From Rhizobium vallis (GTDB lineage: Bacteria; Pseudomonadota; Alphaproteobacteria; Rhizobiales; Rhizobiaceae), in NCBI RefSeq assembly GCF_003985155.1, contig NZ_ML133688.1:372001-436000 (forward strand): a DNA stretch of 64,000 nucleotides. Reading direction: 5' to 3'. A program made the position numbers and the translations under genes. Below are positions 63,440 through 64,000 of the stretch, one piece after another (the stretch's first letter is position 1; each line of letters begins with the position of its first letter). A model generated the notes under the pieces. The model was given only the letters and a program-made list of their open reading frames with translations, was not told the origin of the DNA and searched no databases.

Positions 63440-64000
63440 ATGACAACTGCGAATATCCTGAAAGGCGGCCTTTGGGCTGGCGCCATCATCATGGCAATGG
63501 CGGGTTCGGGACAGGCGATGCCCGCCAGCATGGCACTGGCAGGCAATGCCAGCCCGCCGATCGGACACTACGAATTCTGCAAGGCGAATCCGAAAGAATG
63601 CGCCTATGCCGGCGGCGATGCCGGACCGGCCATCCTCACCGAGGATCGTTGGAAAGAAATCCTCAAGGTCAACTACACCGTCAATTCGACGATTCAGCCG
63701 GAGACGGATGAACAGATCTACGGTGTCGAAGAGCACTGGGCCTATCCCACAACGGTCGGCGATTGTGAGGACTATGCCCTCCTGAAGCGCAAGATGCTGA
63801 TCGACGACGGCTTCTCGCCGTCCGACACACTGATCACGGTCGTGCTGCAGCCGAACGGCGAAGGCCATGCCGTGCTGACGGTCCGCACCGATCACGGCGA
63901 CTTCATCCTCGACAACATGCGCAACAAGGTGCTGCTGTGGTCGGATACCGAATACACCTATCTGAAGCGCCAGTCCGCCGACGATCCGGCTCGCTGGTCG
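63440..64000 (+). CDS. BTLCP transglutaminase-like cysteine protease, C-terminus cut by window edge
   Basis: The first 187 codons are present. A signal peptide (LWAGAIIMAMAGSGQAMPAS, about 11-30) leads into the bacterial transglutaminase-like cysteine protease fold: YGVEEHWAYPTTVGDCEDYA with the catalytic Cys (about 107), then GEGHAVLTVRTDHGDFILDN with the His and Asp (about 137-156). The family is exported and found near type I secretion or LapG-like systems, where it trims surface proteins; such a partner is not visible here. GGGGAGACGGCA precedes the ATG at 63440. Confidence 0.82.
   Translation, partial: MTTANILKGGLWAGAIIMAMAGSGQAMPASMALAGNASPPIGHYEFCKANPKECAYAGGDAGPAILTEDRWKEILKVNYTVNSTIQPETDEQIYGVEEHWAYPTTVGDCEDYALLKRKMLIDDGFSPSDTLITVVLQPNGEGHAVLTVRTDHGDFILDNMRNKVLLWSDTEYTYLKRQSADDPARWS

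Overview
The window looks like chromosomal DNA of a fast-growing rhizobium (Rhizobium, near the R. etli / R. leguminosarum group; Alphaproteobacteria, Hyphomicrobiales). The grounds are high GC content, rhizobial gene blocks (tmk-holB-metG-tatD; ppiD-trpD-trpC-moaC-moeA; pyrG-secG-tpiA), many NHPFG/CHASE2/FecR/DUF2336/BTLCP-type proteins common in rhizobia, and an intergenic repeat at 61923-62029 of a kind abundant in rhizobial genomes. The species call is inference, because no search could be run. About 63 protein genes (two cut by the window edges), one tRNA-Ser(TGA) and several promoters, terminators and palindromes can be supported.

Region 0-9.5 kb is a stress and envelope block. It holds a YidB-like fragment, an MgtC/DUF4010 membrane protein, two tandem-domain universal stress proteins that alternate with a flavin-binding protein and a small unknown protein, a large MscS channel, a YflT-like general stress protein and a TerC transporter. 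Two FixK/FNR-type boxes sit at class II distance from -10 elements here, and an EcfG (general stress sigma) promoter precedes the YflT-like gene.

Region 9.5-18 kb is a minus-strand housekeeping run: rlpA, a PBP5-like DD-peptidase with altered motifs, tmk, holB, metG, tatD and a metallo-beta-lactamase-fold hydrolase. It is interrupted by a TauE/SafE exporter on the other strand. Region 18-22 kb is an accessory-like stretch around tRNA-Ser: a cadherin/VCBS-like secreted-type protein, a decayed MFS transporter tail and five very small envelope or stress proteins. Two of these are below 45 residues but have strong ribosome binding sites.

Region 22-28 kb holds ppiD-trpD-trpC-moaC-moeA (envelope folding, tryptophan, molybdopterin). 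Region 27.6-39.4 kb is mostly minus strand: an ETF-beta lysine methyltransferase homologue, a DEAD-box helicase, a FecR plus CHASE2-adenylate cyclase signalling pair, a divergent pair of citrate-synthase-like genes with a palindromic control region, then pyrG, secG, tpiA and a secreted alpha/beta hydrolase. Region 39.6-52 kb contains parE, a phytase-like esterase, an AI-2E family permease, a DUF2336 protein, a coupled nitroreductase/flavin reductase pair, an acyltransferase and thrS with a hairpin-containing leader.

Region 52-64 kb contains a giant Sel1-repeat protein with a peptidoglycan-binding-like tail, an operon of an IscU-like protein, YidD and DUF1697, then folE, hisI, a patatin, a CBS protein, a rhomboid protease, a PAS protein, a double PilZ protein, prolyl iminopeptidase and the start of a BTLCP cysteine protease. 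No CRISPR array, phage or intact insertion sequence was seen. The best candidates for undescribed biology are the citrate-synthase-like pair with its three-box operator, the FixK-type stress island, the orphan minus-strand terminator at 60.3 kb (possible small RNA) and the two tiny membrane proteins near 20-21 kb.
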